Below, one piece after another: positions 1 to 8,800 of a stretch of DNA of 64,000 nucleotides (position 1 is its first letter; each line of letters begins with the position of its first letter). The DNA lies in the NCBI RefSeq assembly GCF_006228385.1, contig NZ_CP039852.1, forward strand, positions 2,558,001 to 2,622,000, written 5' to 3'. This DNA is from Salinimonas iocasae (GTDB lineage: Bacteria; Pseudomonadota; Gammaproteobacteria; Enterobacterales; Alteromonadaceae). The translations under genes and the position numbers were made by a program. The notes under the pieces were generated by a model, which was not told the DNA's origin, searched no databases, and worked only from the letters and a program-made list of their open reading frames with translations.

Positions 1-235
1 CAATAGAATAGAGTCTGGTTAACAGCGTTCCCCTGCGACACAGCAGCAATGCATACCCCAGAACAGGGCCACCGGCTCTGGCAAGTACAAATTCAGCATG
101 CGGGGCACTCATGTAAAAGCGCATTCTGCGCTTGCTGAGCCTGTCGGATGTGAAGCACCGCTGCTCCAGTTGCCACAGCGCATCTATGTCGGCGTCTGTT
201 ACCTTACTTACAGAAACAGCATGGTCAGACATCAT
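1..235 (-). CDS. GNAT-domain protein, N-terminal part (cut by window edge)
   Basis: Reading in from position 235 on the minus strand there is an open frame of 78 codons running off the left edge. It contains patterns typical of the start of a RimI-like GNAT acetyltransferase: DIDALWQLEQRCF near residue 15 and a hydrophobic GPVLGYALLL strand. It starts only 8 bases after the RimK-family gene ends, in the same direction, so the two are probably cotranscribed. From knowledge of gammaproteobacteria, RimK-family ligases are often followed by a fused GNAT/peptidase C39-like gene, which this may be. Only the GNAT start is visible, so the C39 part is inference. Two ATG codons are adjacent (235 and 232) and either may be used. 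Confidence 0.7.
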   Translation of the reverse strand, partial: MMSDHAVSVSKVTDADIDALWQLEQRCFTSDRLSKRRMRFYMSAPHAEFVLARAGGPVLGYALLLCRRGTLLTRLYSI

Positions 236-243
236 CGCTTCCA

Positions 244-1710
244 TCACTTTCCTCGCTTCTCTAAACGGTCTGCAAACTCCTGCATAATAATTTCATACAG
301 CGCTTTGCCCAGATATTTATCCTCAATACCGGCTTCAATACTGGGGTTATCGTTCACTTCGATAACAAATACGTTGTTACCGTCCTGCTTGATATCCACA
401 CCATAAAGACCATTCCCGACCACCTTCGCAGCTTTAACTGCGGCCTGAAGAACGGGGCGAGGAACTTCAAATGTTGCCATAGTCACAAAGTCCCCGGAGT
501 CGGTATGGTCACCATCGTGGTGATAAATCTGCCAGTGGTTCCTCGCCATGAAGTACTTACAGGCATAAATCGGTTTCCCCCCCAGCACACCAATTCGCCA
601 GTCGTAGTCAGTAAAGATATATTCCTGTACCAACACAAGGGCCGAAACACCGAGCATTTCTGTCAGCTTTTCCTGCAACTCAGTCACGCTTTCGACTTTA
701 TATACGCCACGGCTGAATGAGCTCTCAGGCAATTTAAGAACCAACGGTAAGCCGAGCTCGCTAACCAGTTTATCGCACGCGTTGGCATCAGCCTGACTGA
801 CGAACCGGCTTTTCGGCGCCGGCACATTCTGATACGAAAACGCATCCTGTAAAAACACCTTATTACAACAGCGCAAAATAGACGAAGAGTCGTCCATAAC
901 AATCAGACCTTCACGCTCTGCAGCCCGTGCAAGCTGATAAGTACTATGCTCGATAGCGGTCGTTTCGCGTATAAACAAAGCATCATAATGACCGATTTCA
1001 GCCGGGTTGAGCTGCGACACGATTTCAGCGTGGATACCGACATTCTCAGCAGCCTTCACAAAGTTCTTGAGCGCCTTTTTATCACTTGGCGGGGTAATCT
1101 CATCCGGATTGACCAGAATCGCCATGTCCCAACGTACTTTTTTACCCTTGGTGGGCGAACGCCACGCCGACCCGGCAAAGGCTGTCAGTTGTTTGACCGC
1201 ATATCGGTGCATATCTGCAGGCAATGCATTAAAGCCCACCACCCTGCATTCAGTATAGCCGATGGTGGCACCCGACTCACTGGCCACATGTAGAGTTAGC
1301 TGCATAATCGGGCATGGGTACAGCGCAAAGGCGCGATGGGCAACCATCGCCAGTGCAGGCTCTTCTGTTTTACCAAATATCACAAAAAATGAGGCCGGCA
1401 GAACTGTAATGTCAGTGCTCTGTAGAGTATCAGGCAGTGTGACCCGCGGCGGCATATGACTGTCAGCAGTCATTCTCATGTCGTTGATAGTATTAACCGC
1501 CGGCAATACCCGGTGTTTTCTCGCCTGGGCCAGTAATGAACAATAGTAGCCTCGGCTTAAATACTCACTGGTATCGCACAGGTTGATGACCCGCGTTTTA
1601 GGTTCATTCAGTTTAGGGAAATTTGCCAGGTAATCGTCAAAGGTAATGACATTCAGACCAGAACTGTCAAACAGCTGGACGTCATCGGCAATAATCAGTG
1701 TCTTGTGCAT
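244..1710 (-). CDS. RimK-family ATP-grasp ligase
   Basis: A 488-residue protein with an N-terminal RimK-associated region and a C-terminal ATP-grasp domain (roughly residues 290-480). Family-typical signs are the ATP-binding LPLVLKLPESSFSRGVYKV segment, VQEYIFTDYDWRIGVLGG, and the metal-binding FVIEVNDNPSIEAGIED near the end. ATP-grasp enzymes of this family join an amino acid or peptide to a carboxylate. E. coli RimK adds glutamates to ribosomal protein S6, but this protein is much longer and its substrate cannot be read from sequence. The following GNAT gene begins 8 bases downstream, which suggests a two-gene unit. The start is an ATG followed by MHKTLIIADD; no other good start is nearby. 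Confidence 0.85.
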   Translation of the reverse strand: MHKTLIIADDVQLFDSSGLNVITFDDYLANFPKLNEPKTRVINLCDTSEYLSRGYYCSLLAQARKHRVLPAVNTINDMRMTADSHMPPRVTLPDTLQSTDITVLPASFFVIFGKTEEPALAMVAHRAFALYPCPIMQLTLHVASESGATIGYTECRVVGFNALPADMHRYAVKQLTAFAGSAWRSPTKGKKVRWDMAILVNPDEITPPSDKKALKNFVKAAENVGIHAEIVSQLNPAEIGHYDALFIRETTAIEHSTYQLARAAEREGLIVMDDSSSILRCCNKVFLQDAFSYQNVPAPKSRFVSQADANACDKLVSELGLPLVLKLPESSFSRGVYKVESVTELQEKLTEMLGVSALVLVQEYIFTDYDWRIGVLGGKPIYACKYFMARNHWQIYHHDGDHTDSGDFVTMATFEVPRPVLQAAVKAAKVVGNGLYGVDIKQDGNNVFVIEVNDNPSIEAGIEDKYLGKALYEIIMQEFADRLEKRGK

Positions 1711-2029
1711 ATAATCTCTAAATGATTTTCTTCGTACACACCTGATACCCGTTGGTTAATGGGTGTGCTTTTGGCAAAGTGTACGGTAAGTCCTGGAATA
1801 GGAAAGCAAATTCAGTGCGGGAAATTTTGACCGTTACGATAAGTATTTGTGATAGATATCGGGGGCTAATTTATCCCTGATTGAGAAATCCCGGCCCGCA
1901 GATCAAACCGTAAAAACTTCAACCCGCGCCAATCGCTTTGGTATAGAATGTGCCTGATCAGCTGACAGTGCAGTGTGGCGTTAAAGTCTCCACAGGTCAG
2001 CGTTACCGGTTTTAAGTTAAGGAGCAGTT
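1711..2029. other. intergenic region between divergent genes
   Basis: This 319-base stretch separates the RimK-family gene (leftward) from the antiporter gene (rightward), so it should hold both promoters. A TATAGAAT sequence near 1941 could be a -10 element for the antiporter, though its -35 is weak. A strong AAGGAG ribosome binding site lies just before the antiporter ATG. I see no open frame of convincing length, no tRNA and no clear terminator here. Confidence 0.4.
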
Positions 2030-3004
2030 ATGGAGTTAGCAATCGTCGCGATTTTAGTCGGACTTCCGGTTTTATTATGGAGTGCCGGTAAGTTTGTCGA
2101 TGGCGCGTCCGGGGTAGCCCGGCATTTTAATGTTTCGCCCCTTATCATCGGTATGCTGATCATCGGTTTCGGTACATCGGCGCCTGAGATCATCGTTTCC
2201 GTATTTGCAGCACTTGAGGGAAACTCCGGGATTGCCCTGGGTAATGCGTTTGGCTCTAACATCGCAAATATTGCATTGGTACTGGGTGTGACGGCGCTGA
2301 TAAGCCCGATTGCGGTGCGCTCAGAGATAATCAGACGCGAACTGCCGATCATGCTGGCGATTGTGTTTATTGCAGCCTGGCAATTGCTGGACTTAAGCTT
2401 ATCCAAAGATGATGCATTTACACTGCTTGGGTTGTTTGTGCTGTTACTTGGCTGGAGCTTCTGGCAGGGCATGAAAGGCGACAGCGATGCATTGGCTGAC
2501 GAATATAAAGAACAGATTAACAGTGACTCCACGTCAGTAAAAATGAACCTGGTGTGGCTGCTGGCCGGATTAGTATTGCTTGTGGCCAGCTCACGGATTC
2601 TGGTATGGGGAGCCATTGAAGTAGCACAGTTTTTTGGTGTCAGCGACACCATTATTGGCCTTACCGTTATCGCGGTGGGTACTTCCCTTCCCGAACTGGC
2701 ATCTTCTCTGGCAGCCATCCGTAAAAAAGAGCACGATTTGGCGCTGGGCAATGTCATCGGCTCCAATATGTTCAATACGCTGGCAGTGGTAGGCCTGGCT
2801 GGCATCATCCACCCTACGCCTATCGAGCAGAGCTTTTTCTACCGTGACATTGTCATCATGCTTGTTCTGTCTGTTGCACTGTTCGTATTTTGTATCGGTC
2901 TGAAAGGACGGCAGGGACGCTTAAACCGTTTAGAAGGTGGTGTGTTTGTAGGGGCTTACATAGTCTATACCTGGTACCTCATCAATTCTGCCTTTTTGGG
3001 TTAG
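2030..3004 (+). CDS. yrbG: calcium/sodium antiporter (YrbG-type, CaCA family)
   Basis: A 324-residue inner-membrane protein of about ten hydrophobic segments, predicted to exchange Na+ for Ca2+ (or a related cation). It carries the two inverted alpha repeats of the CaCA family. The first is visible as GFGTSAPEIIVSVFAALEG and GNAFGSNIANIALVLG (residues about 46-90). The second is VIAVGTSLPELASSLAAI with GNVIGSNMFNTLAVVG (about 209-255). The acidic residues in the two TSAPE / TSLPE motifs are the known ion ligands. The length matches E. coli YrbG (325). An AAGGAG site 7 bases before the ATG supports this start. Its last four bases overlap the end of the convergent small membrane protein gene. 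Confidence 0.92.
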   Translation: MELAIVAILVGLPVLLWSAGKFVDGASGVARHFNVSPLIIGMLIIGFGTSAPEIIVSVFAALEGNSGIALGNAFGSNIANIALVLGVTALISPIAVRSEIIRRELPIMLAIVFIAAWQLLDLSLSKDDAFTLLGLFVLLLGWSFWQGMKGDSDALADEYKEQINSDSTSVKMNLVWLLAGLVLLVASSRILVWGAIEVAQFFGVSDTIIGLTVIAVGTSLPELASSLAAIRKKEHDLALGNVIGSNMFNTLAVVGLAGIIHPTPIEQSFFYRDIVIMLVLSVALFVFCIGLKGRQGRLNRLEGGVFVGAYIVYTWYLINSAFLG

Positions 3005-3396
3005 GTAAAAGAAAGTGTCATGACTAAAAGGGTCAGCAAACCTACTACCGTCAGTACGTACAAGTTGATGCCATAGTTATCGCCCCGGCGCCGGTTGCGC
3101 CGGATGCGTAGTAGCATGGTTGAAAGTGTCAGTATGAGGCACGCTTTGACAAGAAAAAACATCATGCCGACATGGTCCTGTGACCAGTCGGTCTGCCCTG
3201 GAATGTTCCAGAACCGCTGCACACCGGTGATAAAGTCAGGCCGGGCAAAGTGAAAAACAATAAATGCAGCGAACAGCAGGCCCCAGGCCATCACATTGAT
3301 TGTCACCACAATTTTATACAGCACGTCACGCTCTCGGGGGGTGTTACGTCTGTTTACCGGCTGATCGCTTTTATCTTTATACTTCAATTGATTCAA
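3001..3396 (-). CDS. small membrane protein of unknown function
   Basis: A 131-residue protein with a basic N-terminus and three probable membrane helices: VVTINVMAWGLLFAAFIVF near residue 30, a segment starting MMFFLVKACLILTLSTMLL near 78, and YVLTVVGLLTLLVMTL near the end. An arginine-rich loop (RIRRNRRRGD) lies before the last helix, consistent with a cytoplasmic loop. I do not recognise the family. The frame begins at TTG; no ATG precedes the first helix, so the TTG start is taken with caution. It converges on the antiporter gene with a 4-base overlap. Confidence 0.65.
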   Translation of the reverse strand: MNQLKYKDKSDQPVNRRNTPRERDVLYKIVVTINVMAWGLLFAAFIVFHFARPDFITGVQRFWNIPGQTDWSQDHVGMMFFLVKACLILTLSTMLLRIRRNRRRGDNYGINLYVLTVVGLLTLLVMTLSFT

Positions 3397-3651
3397 TGAA
3401 CTCTGGCATCCGCTTTTGGTTTAAGTATACTAACGCCTGTTGATACGTTAGAAATCTGGCTTTGTCTTAAACCGGTTATCAAAGGGTGCAATTGCGTGCA
3501 CAAAACGCGCAAAATCCTTATTGCGCTGACCCGACGGTTCACTCAGACTCATCGCGGGAACTCATTCGGTTTGATTAAACAACGGTACACTTATTGTGAG
3601 TGTGCGAAGATTTCTGGCTCTGTAAAAATTTTTAAAGACGGAGAATTCATA

Positions 3652-5049
3652 ATGACGCATGCGCCCGTAGTCGACGTGCTTGCCGGCAAGTACGCTGTTG
3701 GCGAAACGGTGACAGTAAAAGGTTGGGTAAGAACACGCCGTGATTCTAAGGCTGGTCTATCTTTTATTGCACTGCACGATGGAAGTTGCTTTGATCCTGT
3801 GCAGGTTATCGCGTTAAATTCTCTGTCTAATTATGAAGAGGTTCAGCGCCTGACAACAGGATGTTCCGTCTCTGTTGAGGCTACGGTGAAAGAATCTCAG
3901 GGTAAAGGTCAGGCACTAGAGCTTGAGGCTGAATCGGTAGAGGTACTGGGCTGGGTGGAAAACCCGGACACATATCCAATGGCAGCTAAGCGTCATTCGA
4001 TTGAGTACTTGCGTGAATACGCACACCTTCGCCCCAGAACAAACGTTATCGGTGCGGTGACCCGCGTACGCAACTGTCTGTCTCAGGCAATTCACCGTTT
4101 TTTCCACGAACATGGCTACTTCTGGATCAGCACGCCGGTCATCACAGCCAGTGATACAGAAGGCGCCGGTGAGATGTTCCGTGTATCTACGCTGGATATG
4201 ATGAACCTGCCGCGCACAGATAAAGGCGACATTGATTACAAGGAAGATTTCTTCGGAAAAGAAACCTACCTGACAGTATCCGGTCAGCTTAATGTTGAAA
4301 CCTACTGTACCGCGATGTCAAAGGTATATACATTCGGTCCTACCTTCCGCGCGGAGAATAGCAATACATCACGCCACCTTGCCGAGTTCTGGATGATTGA
4401 GCCTGAAGTGGCTTTTGCTGAACTGGCGGATGTCGCGCAGTTGTCAGAAGACATGCTCAAATATGTATGTAAAGCGGTACTGGAAGAGCGTGCCGATGAT
4501 ATGGCGTTCTTTGAGCAGCGTATTAATAAGGATGTGGTATCCAGACTAGAAAAGCTGGTCTCTTCCGACTTTGTGCGCATGGATTACACCGATGCTATCG
4601 AGATCCTGCAACAGTCTGGCAAGTCGTTCGAATTCCCGGTTGAGTGGGGTGTGGATTTATCTTCTGAGCACGAACGTTACCTGGCGGAAGAGCATGTTGG
4701 CGCGCCTATCATCATGCAAAACTACCCTAAAGACATTAAAGCCTTTTATATGCGTTTGAACGACGACAATAAAACTGTGGCGGCAATGGATGTTCTGGCC
4801 CCTGGTATCGGCGAGATTATCGGCGGCTCTCAGCGTGAAGAGCGCCTGGACGTTTTTGATGCCCGACTGGAAGAAATGGGCCTGAGTAAAGAAGACTACG
4901 CCTGGTATCGTGATTTGCGTCGCTACGGCACCGTGCCTCATGCTGGTTTTGGTCTGGGCTTTGAGCGCCTGGTTGCCTATGTTACTGGCATGCAGAACGT
5001 CAGAGATGTTATCCCCTTCCCTCGCACGCCAGGCAGCGCATCATTCTGA
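3652..5049 (+). CDS. asnS: asparaginyl-tRNA synthetase
   Basis: A 465-residue class IIb aminoacyl-tRNA synthetase that charges tRNA-Asn. The N-terminal OB-fold anticodon-binding domain (about residues 15-100, [21 protein letters not shown]) is followed by the catalytic domain. That domain carries the motif 2 region ([21 protein letters not shown]) and motif 3 ([15 protein letters not shown]) near the C-terminus. The length matches E. coli AsnS (466). The open frame extends upstream to 3496, but ATG 3652 follows a GACGGAG ribosome binding site and gives the conserved [13 protein letters not shown] start, so the upstream part is leader. A strong hairpin terminator follows at 5107. Confidence 0.97.
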   Translation: MTHAPVVDVLAGKYAVGETVTVKGWVRTRRDSKAGLSFIALHDGSCFDPVQVIALNSLSNYEEVQRLTTGCSVSVEATVKESQGKGQALELEAESVEVLGWVENPDTYPMAAKRHSIEYLREYAHLRPRTNVIGAVTRVRNCLSQAIHRFFHEHGYFWISTPVITASDTEGAGEMFRVSTLDMMNLPRTDKGDIDYKEDFFGKETYLTVSGQLNVETYCTAMSKVYTFGPTFRAENSNTSRHLAEFWMIEPEVAFAELADVAQLSEDMLKYVCKAVLEERADDMAFFEQRINKDVVSRLEKLVSSDFVRMDYTDAIEILQQSGKSFEFPVEWGVDLSSEHERYLAEEHVGAPIIMQNYPKDIKAFYMRLNDDNKTVAAMDVLAPGIGEIIGGSQREERLDVFDARLEEMGLSKEDYAWYRDLRRYGTVPHAGFGLGFERLVAYVTGMQNVRDVIPFPRTPGSASF

Positions 5050-5106
5050 TGAACCAGCTGCCATATTATCCCGTGATAATGTAGGTACATAAAACACATA
5101 TCTGAT

Positions 5107-5130
5107 AAAGCCGGCCATGCCGGCTTTTTT
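5107..5130 (+). terminator. Rho-independent terminator of asnS
   Basis: A perfect 9-base stem AAAGCCGGC / GCCGGCTTT with a CAT loop, running into six T residues. It lies 58 bases after the asnS stop codon. Confidence 0.9.
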
Positions 5131-5311
5131 AATGGAAACGAGAAAGTAGCGCTCCTGATATATTATCCGTTATCAGCGGTCTGACTGTCGTTTCGGGCTA
5201 TTGAACGCACTTAACATAATGATCTTATTGGAGGTTACAGCGATATTCTCTATTATTAAGCTTTATAAGGTGCAATGCGCCCTACCCAACCTATCCGATT
5301 GAGCAATATTA

Positions 5312-6460
5312 ATGCATACCCAGGGGCAGCCCGTTACCATTACCTGTGAGCAGTGTTACACAGATGTGACCATACCTGCGCTGAACCATTGTCAGCAGGC
5401 ATTGTGTCCTACCTGCCACCATGATTTGCTATCGTTTCGAAATGCAGGCTTTCAGCATAGCCTTGCGTTTGCATTATCTGCTTTGTTTTTTCTTGTTCTG
5501 AGCTTGCCTTTCAATTTCCTGGTATTCAAAAGTAACGGCCAGCAACACAGTATCCATATATCCGACGCACTGAATGTCCTTATTCAGCAGGACTACGTGT
5601 CTTTGGCGATTATCACAGCGCTGGCCATTCTTATCATTCCCTGCGTCGTACTTATCGGAATTGTATTTCTTTGCACCGGCTATCTGACAAACCGGCGTGC
5701 GCCCTCCTCGCGACAATGGTATAAAACGGTGAAGCTGCTGAGTCAGTGGAGCATGGCAGAAGTATTTATGGTAGGTACTCTGGTCAGTTTAATTAAGGTG
5801 ACCAGTATGGCCGAAGTTAGCTTCGGGCTGTCTTTTTTTGCTTTTATAGGTTTTGCCGGGTGCCTGACGATGAGCCTGGTCAACTTTGACAAGAACCGGC
5901 TGGGTCTATGGCTGTACAAAGGACGGTTGCCAAAACCGGAACCTGTTACAAAAGATACGGCGACTATCAGTATTCAGCGTACCTGGGCGTTGCTTTTAGC
6001 TGCAGCGGTACTATACATTCCGGCCAATACGCTTCCCATCATGCATACGCAACTGTTTGGTAATGATGAGCCCAGTACCATTATTGGCGGTGTGATTACG
6101 CTGTGGCAATCTGGTTCATATCCGGTAGCATTAGTAATTCTGGTGGCCAGTGTTATCGTGCCAATTGGTAAGATCGCAATCCTGGGATGGCTTAATTTCA
6201 CAGTTCAGCATCAGTACACACGAGGCAAACGCACCCGGGCCCGTTTCTACCGATTAACTGAGGCCATCGGACGATGGTCGATGATCGATGTTTTTGTGGT
6301 GGCAATTTTGGTCGGACTCATACGCCTGGGCAACACTATTTCCGTCTACCCCGGCCCCGCTGCTTTGGCTTTTTGTGCTGTGGTTTTTGTAACGATGATA
6401 GCGGCTATTACTTTTGATAGCAGACTGATATGGATAAACAGGAAAGCATTAAATGACTGA
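5312..6460 (+). CDS. pqiA: PqiA-type inner membrane protein
   Basis: A 382-residue paraquat-inducible-protein-A family membrane protein, first gene of a pqiABC operon. The N-terminus has a zinc-ribbon CxxC pair (CEQC at residues 10-13, CPTC further on). It is followed by two blocks of four membrane helices, the second ending near residue 375. In E. coli PqiA works with the MCE protein PqiB, which spans the periplasm, and the lipoprotein PqiC to move lipids between the membranes. The length is close to E. coli PqiA (417) but shorter, mainly at the N-terminus, where one zinc ribbon rather than two is visible in full. The gene overlaps pqiB by 8 bases, implying translational coupling. Confidence 0.88.
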   Translation: MHTQGQPVTITCEQCYTDVTIPALNHCQQALCPTCHHDLLSFRNAGFQHSLAFALSALFFLVLSLPFNFLVFKSNGQQHSIHISDALNVLIQQDYVSLAIITALAILIIPCVVLIGIVFLCTGYLTNRRAPSSRQWYKTVKLLSQWSMAEVFMVGTLVSLIKVTSMAEVSFGLSFFAFIGFAGCLTMSLVNFDKNRLGLWLYKGRLPKPEPVTKDTATISIQRTWALLLAAAVLYIPANTLPIMHTQLFGNDEPSTIIGGVITLWQSGSYPVALVILVASVIVPIGKIAILGWLNFTVQHQYTRGKRTRARFYRLTEAIGRWSMIDVFVVAILVGLIRLGNTISVYPGPAALAFCAVVFVTMIAAITFDSRLIWINRKALND

Positions 6461-8096
6461 GAAGGCGCATGTGAAATCAACCCGCCGCATATCCAAGATT
6501 TGGCTGGTGCCGATTTTTGTTATTCTTGTGGGTGGCTGGATGGTCTACACACAGTGGCGCGACCAGGGCCCGCTTATAACTATTGAGCTGAAATCTGCAT
6601 CAGGTATTGAAGTAAATAAAACCCCTATTAAGGTGAGAGACGTTGATGTTGGGCAGGTCAAGAAAATCGAGCTCAAGCCCGGACTTGATGGTGTTCTGGT
6701 CACCGCGCGAATGGAGGCCAGCGCTGCGCGACTGCTTACTGATAAAACACAATTTTGGGTTGTCTCACCGCGTATCAGCTTTTCAGAAGTATCCGGTCTG
6801 AATACGCTTATATCAGGCAGTTATATTGCCATGTCAGCGAATGACGAGGGCAATGAAGAACGTCAGTTCGTAGCGCTTGAGCGCCCGCCGGCTACACCTA
6901 TTGGCACGCCGGGCCTGCATCTGACCCTTAAAAGCGATGACCGCTTTGCCTATAAAACAGGTGACCCTATTATTTATAAAGGCTTCAAAGTTGGTGAATT
7001 CGAGGAGTCTGAGTTCAACATAGAAGAGCGTCAGGTGTATTACTCTGCCTTTATTGAAGCGCCCTATCACAAGCTTATCACCAGTAACACGAGATTCTGG
7101 AATGCCAGCGGCGTAAAACTCCATTTAAGTTCCAGCGGTGTTGAGGTTGAAACGGGTAGTCTGGAAACATTGCTGGCCAATGGTATTACATTTGGTATTC
7201 CGGAAGATTCACCGCCCGGCGAGCGCATCACGGGTGAATCCAGTTTCAGTATTTATGAAGATGAAGCAGCGGCTTATAACACCCGCTACAAAATTGCAGC
7301 TGAATATGTATTGCTTATTGATGAAACTGTCAGAGGACTAACAGTAGGTGCTCCCGTCGAATATCGCGGCATCGAAATTGGCGAGGTAAGCCGCATCAAT
7401 GCAACTGATATTATGGAAGGCAATATCCTTGATGAAGATTATCCGATTCCGGTGGTAATAAAAATCTATCCGGGCAAAGTACGCCAGCAGGATAATCAGG
7501 AGAGCCTGGAATTTGTTAAACAGACACTGCGCGGCTGGGTTGAGCGGGATCTGCGCGCCACGTTGCGCATGGGTAATCTGCTAACCGGTGGGTTATATAT
7601 CGATTTACATCATGCTAAAAAAATCAGCCAGACCAGTATGGAAACTATCAATGGTTTTGAGGTGATACCTACCGTGTCTAATGAATTCACTCAGCTTACC
7701 CAGAAAGCCGATGCAATTTTGGATAAAATCAATCAGTTACCTCTTGATACACTGGTCGGTGATACCCGTGCGGTAATAGAAGATATGCAGGCAGCCGCCA
7801 ATGCACTGGAGGAAACCAGCAGCGATGTGGGCCTTGTACTGGAGGACCTGGATACCAAAGCACTGAACCGTAACCTCAATCAGGTACTTACCGATGTTTC
7901 TACCCTGCTTAAGAATTACTCTGAAGGCGGCTTAAGTCAGGGCGAGATTCAGGAGACAGTAGACGCGATGCAGGAAACGCTGCGAAACCTGCAACCACTG
8001 CTACTTCAGCTAAATCAGCGGCCCAGCAGCTTGCTATTCCCCAATAACAACGGCACGGACCGTCAGCCGAAAGCGAAATCAGGAGAGCGTGAATAA
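6453..8096 (+). CDS. pqiB: PqiB-type MCE protein
   Basis: A 547-residue protein, almost the same length as E. coli PqiB (546). One N-terminal membrane anchor (IWLVPIFVILVGGWMVYTQW, residues 16-35) is followed by three MCE domains, at about 42-130, 155-235 and 285-385. Each has the pattern of a small hydrophobic strand, then xVxYRGxxIGEV (for example GAPVEYRGIEIGEVSRI in the third). The last 130 residues are helical with Leu/Gln repeats, matching the coiled-coil needle of PqiB that forms a tunnel across the periplasm for lipids. Gene order pqiA-pqiB-pqiC with overlapping stops and starts supports the call over YebT, which has seven MCE domains and no C partner. Confidence 0.92.
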   Translation: MTEKAHVKSTRRISKIWLVPIFVILVGGWMVYTQWRDQGPLITIELKSASGIEVNKTPIKVRDVDVGQVKKIELKPGLDGVLVTARMEASAARLLTDKTQFWVVSPRISFSEVSGLNTLISGSYIAMSANDEGNEERQFVALERPPATPIGTPGLHLTLKSDDRFAYKTGDPIIYKGFKVGEFEESEFNIEERQVYYSAFIEAPYHKLITSNTRFWNASGVKLHLSSSGVEVETGSLETLLANGITFGIPEDSPPGERITGESSFSIYEDEAAAYNTRYKIAAEYVLLIDETVRGLTVGAPVEYRGIEIGEVSRINATDIMEGNILDEDYPIPVVIKIYPGKVRQQDNQESLEFVKQTLRGWVERDLRATLRMGNLLTGGLYIDLHHAKKISQTSMETINGFEVIPTVSNEFTQLTQKADAILDKINQLPLDTLVGDTRAVIEDMQAAANALEETSSDVGLVLEDLDTKALNRNLNQVLTDVSTLLKNYSEGGLSQGEIQETVDAMQETLRNLQPLLLQLNQRPSSLLFPNNNGTDRQPKAKSGERE

Positions 8097-8683
8097 TGAT
8101 AAGAGCAGGTTTACTGATAGCAGGGCTTATTTTGCTGGTTGGGTGCGCCTCTGACCCGGTATCACTAAATTATTATTTGCTTCATTCTCCGGTTAGTGAA
8201 GAGTCAGCGTCAAAGGAGATCAGTGACAGGCTGCGTATCGATAAGATCCGATTGCCTGACTATCTCAAACAACGCGGGCTTGCCATGCAAACCAGCCCTA
8301 CCACTATTTTCTTTTCTTCACAGCACGTCTGGGCCGAACCACTGGCTGGCGATTTTCTGCAAACCCTGTCGGCAAATTTATGGCAGGACCAGGGAATCGA
8401 AGTTTTTTCTCAGAATATTTACGATAAGGCACAGACGACGGGCGTAACGCTGATCATTGATGATTTTATCGCGACCCACCAAAGCTTTGTTGTGCTCAAA
8501 GGGCAGTACTGGTTATTCCCTGCTGATGGCGAACCGGTTAGCAAACGTTTCTTCCTGCGTGCTGAGCAGCAGCAAGACGGGTTTGAACATACGGTTTTAC
8601 AGATGCGTGAGCTGATTGCCCGGCTCGCACAGGAAATGGCTCAGGCTTCCCGGCTGCTGGATTCTGCCACACCTCAATCGTAG
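8096..8683 (+). CDS. pqiC: PqiC-type outer membrane lipoprotein
   Basis: A 195-residue lipoprotein with a signal sequence ending in a lipobox, LILLVGCAS, so Cys16 would be lipidated. It belongs to the ABC-transport auxiliary / PqiC (YmbA) family: the start SLNYYLLHSP after the lipobox and the later WAEPLAGDFLQTLSANL are family-like. In E. coli PqiC anchors the PqiB tube at the outer membrane. Its ATG overlaps the pqiB stop codon by one base (TAATG). The length is close to E. coli PqiC (187). Confidence 0.88.
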   Translation: MIRAGLLIAGLILLVGCASDPVSLNYYLLHSPVSEESASKEISDRLRIDKIRLPDYLKQRGLAMQTSPTTIFFSSQHVWAEPLAGDFLQTLSANLWQDQGIEVFSQNIYDKAQTTGVTLIIDDFIATHQSFVVLKGQYWLFPADGEPVSKRFFLRAEQQQDGFEHTVLQMRELIARLAQEMAQASRLLDSATPQS

Positions 8684-8740
8684 ATTCAGTAACCAAACTG
8701 CCATAATAACTGCTGTTTAATATATCGTTACATTTATACC

Positions 8741-8781
8741 AGGTTTGTCTTATGATTCAGGAGTAGTATAAGGACAAACCT
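8741..8781. promoter_or_regulatory. long inverted repeat upstream of RND efflux genes
   Basis: AGGTTTGTC (8741-8749) is mirrored by GACAAACCT (8773-8781). The symmetry continues inward through TTAT / ATAA with one extra G on the right side. It lies 20 bases before the start of the efflux adaptor gene and 58 bases after pqiC ends. It could be an operator for an efflux repressor or an RNA hairpin. No T-run follows, so it is not a standard terminator. Confidence 0.5.
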
Positions 8782-8800
8782 TCGATAGAAGCGATATAAC

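Noticed and set aside
2017..2808. 263-codon minus-strand open frame
   Set aside because: Antisense shadow of the calcium/sodium antiporter gene; Ser/Thr/Ala-rich composition typical of the reverse strand of a membrane protein gene.
3496..3651. N-terminal extension of asnS ([15 protein letters not shown]...)
   Set aside because: The ribosome binding site and conserved start place translation at 3652; the upstream stretch is untranslated leader.
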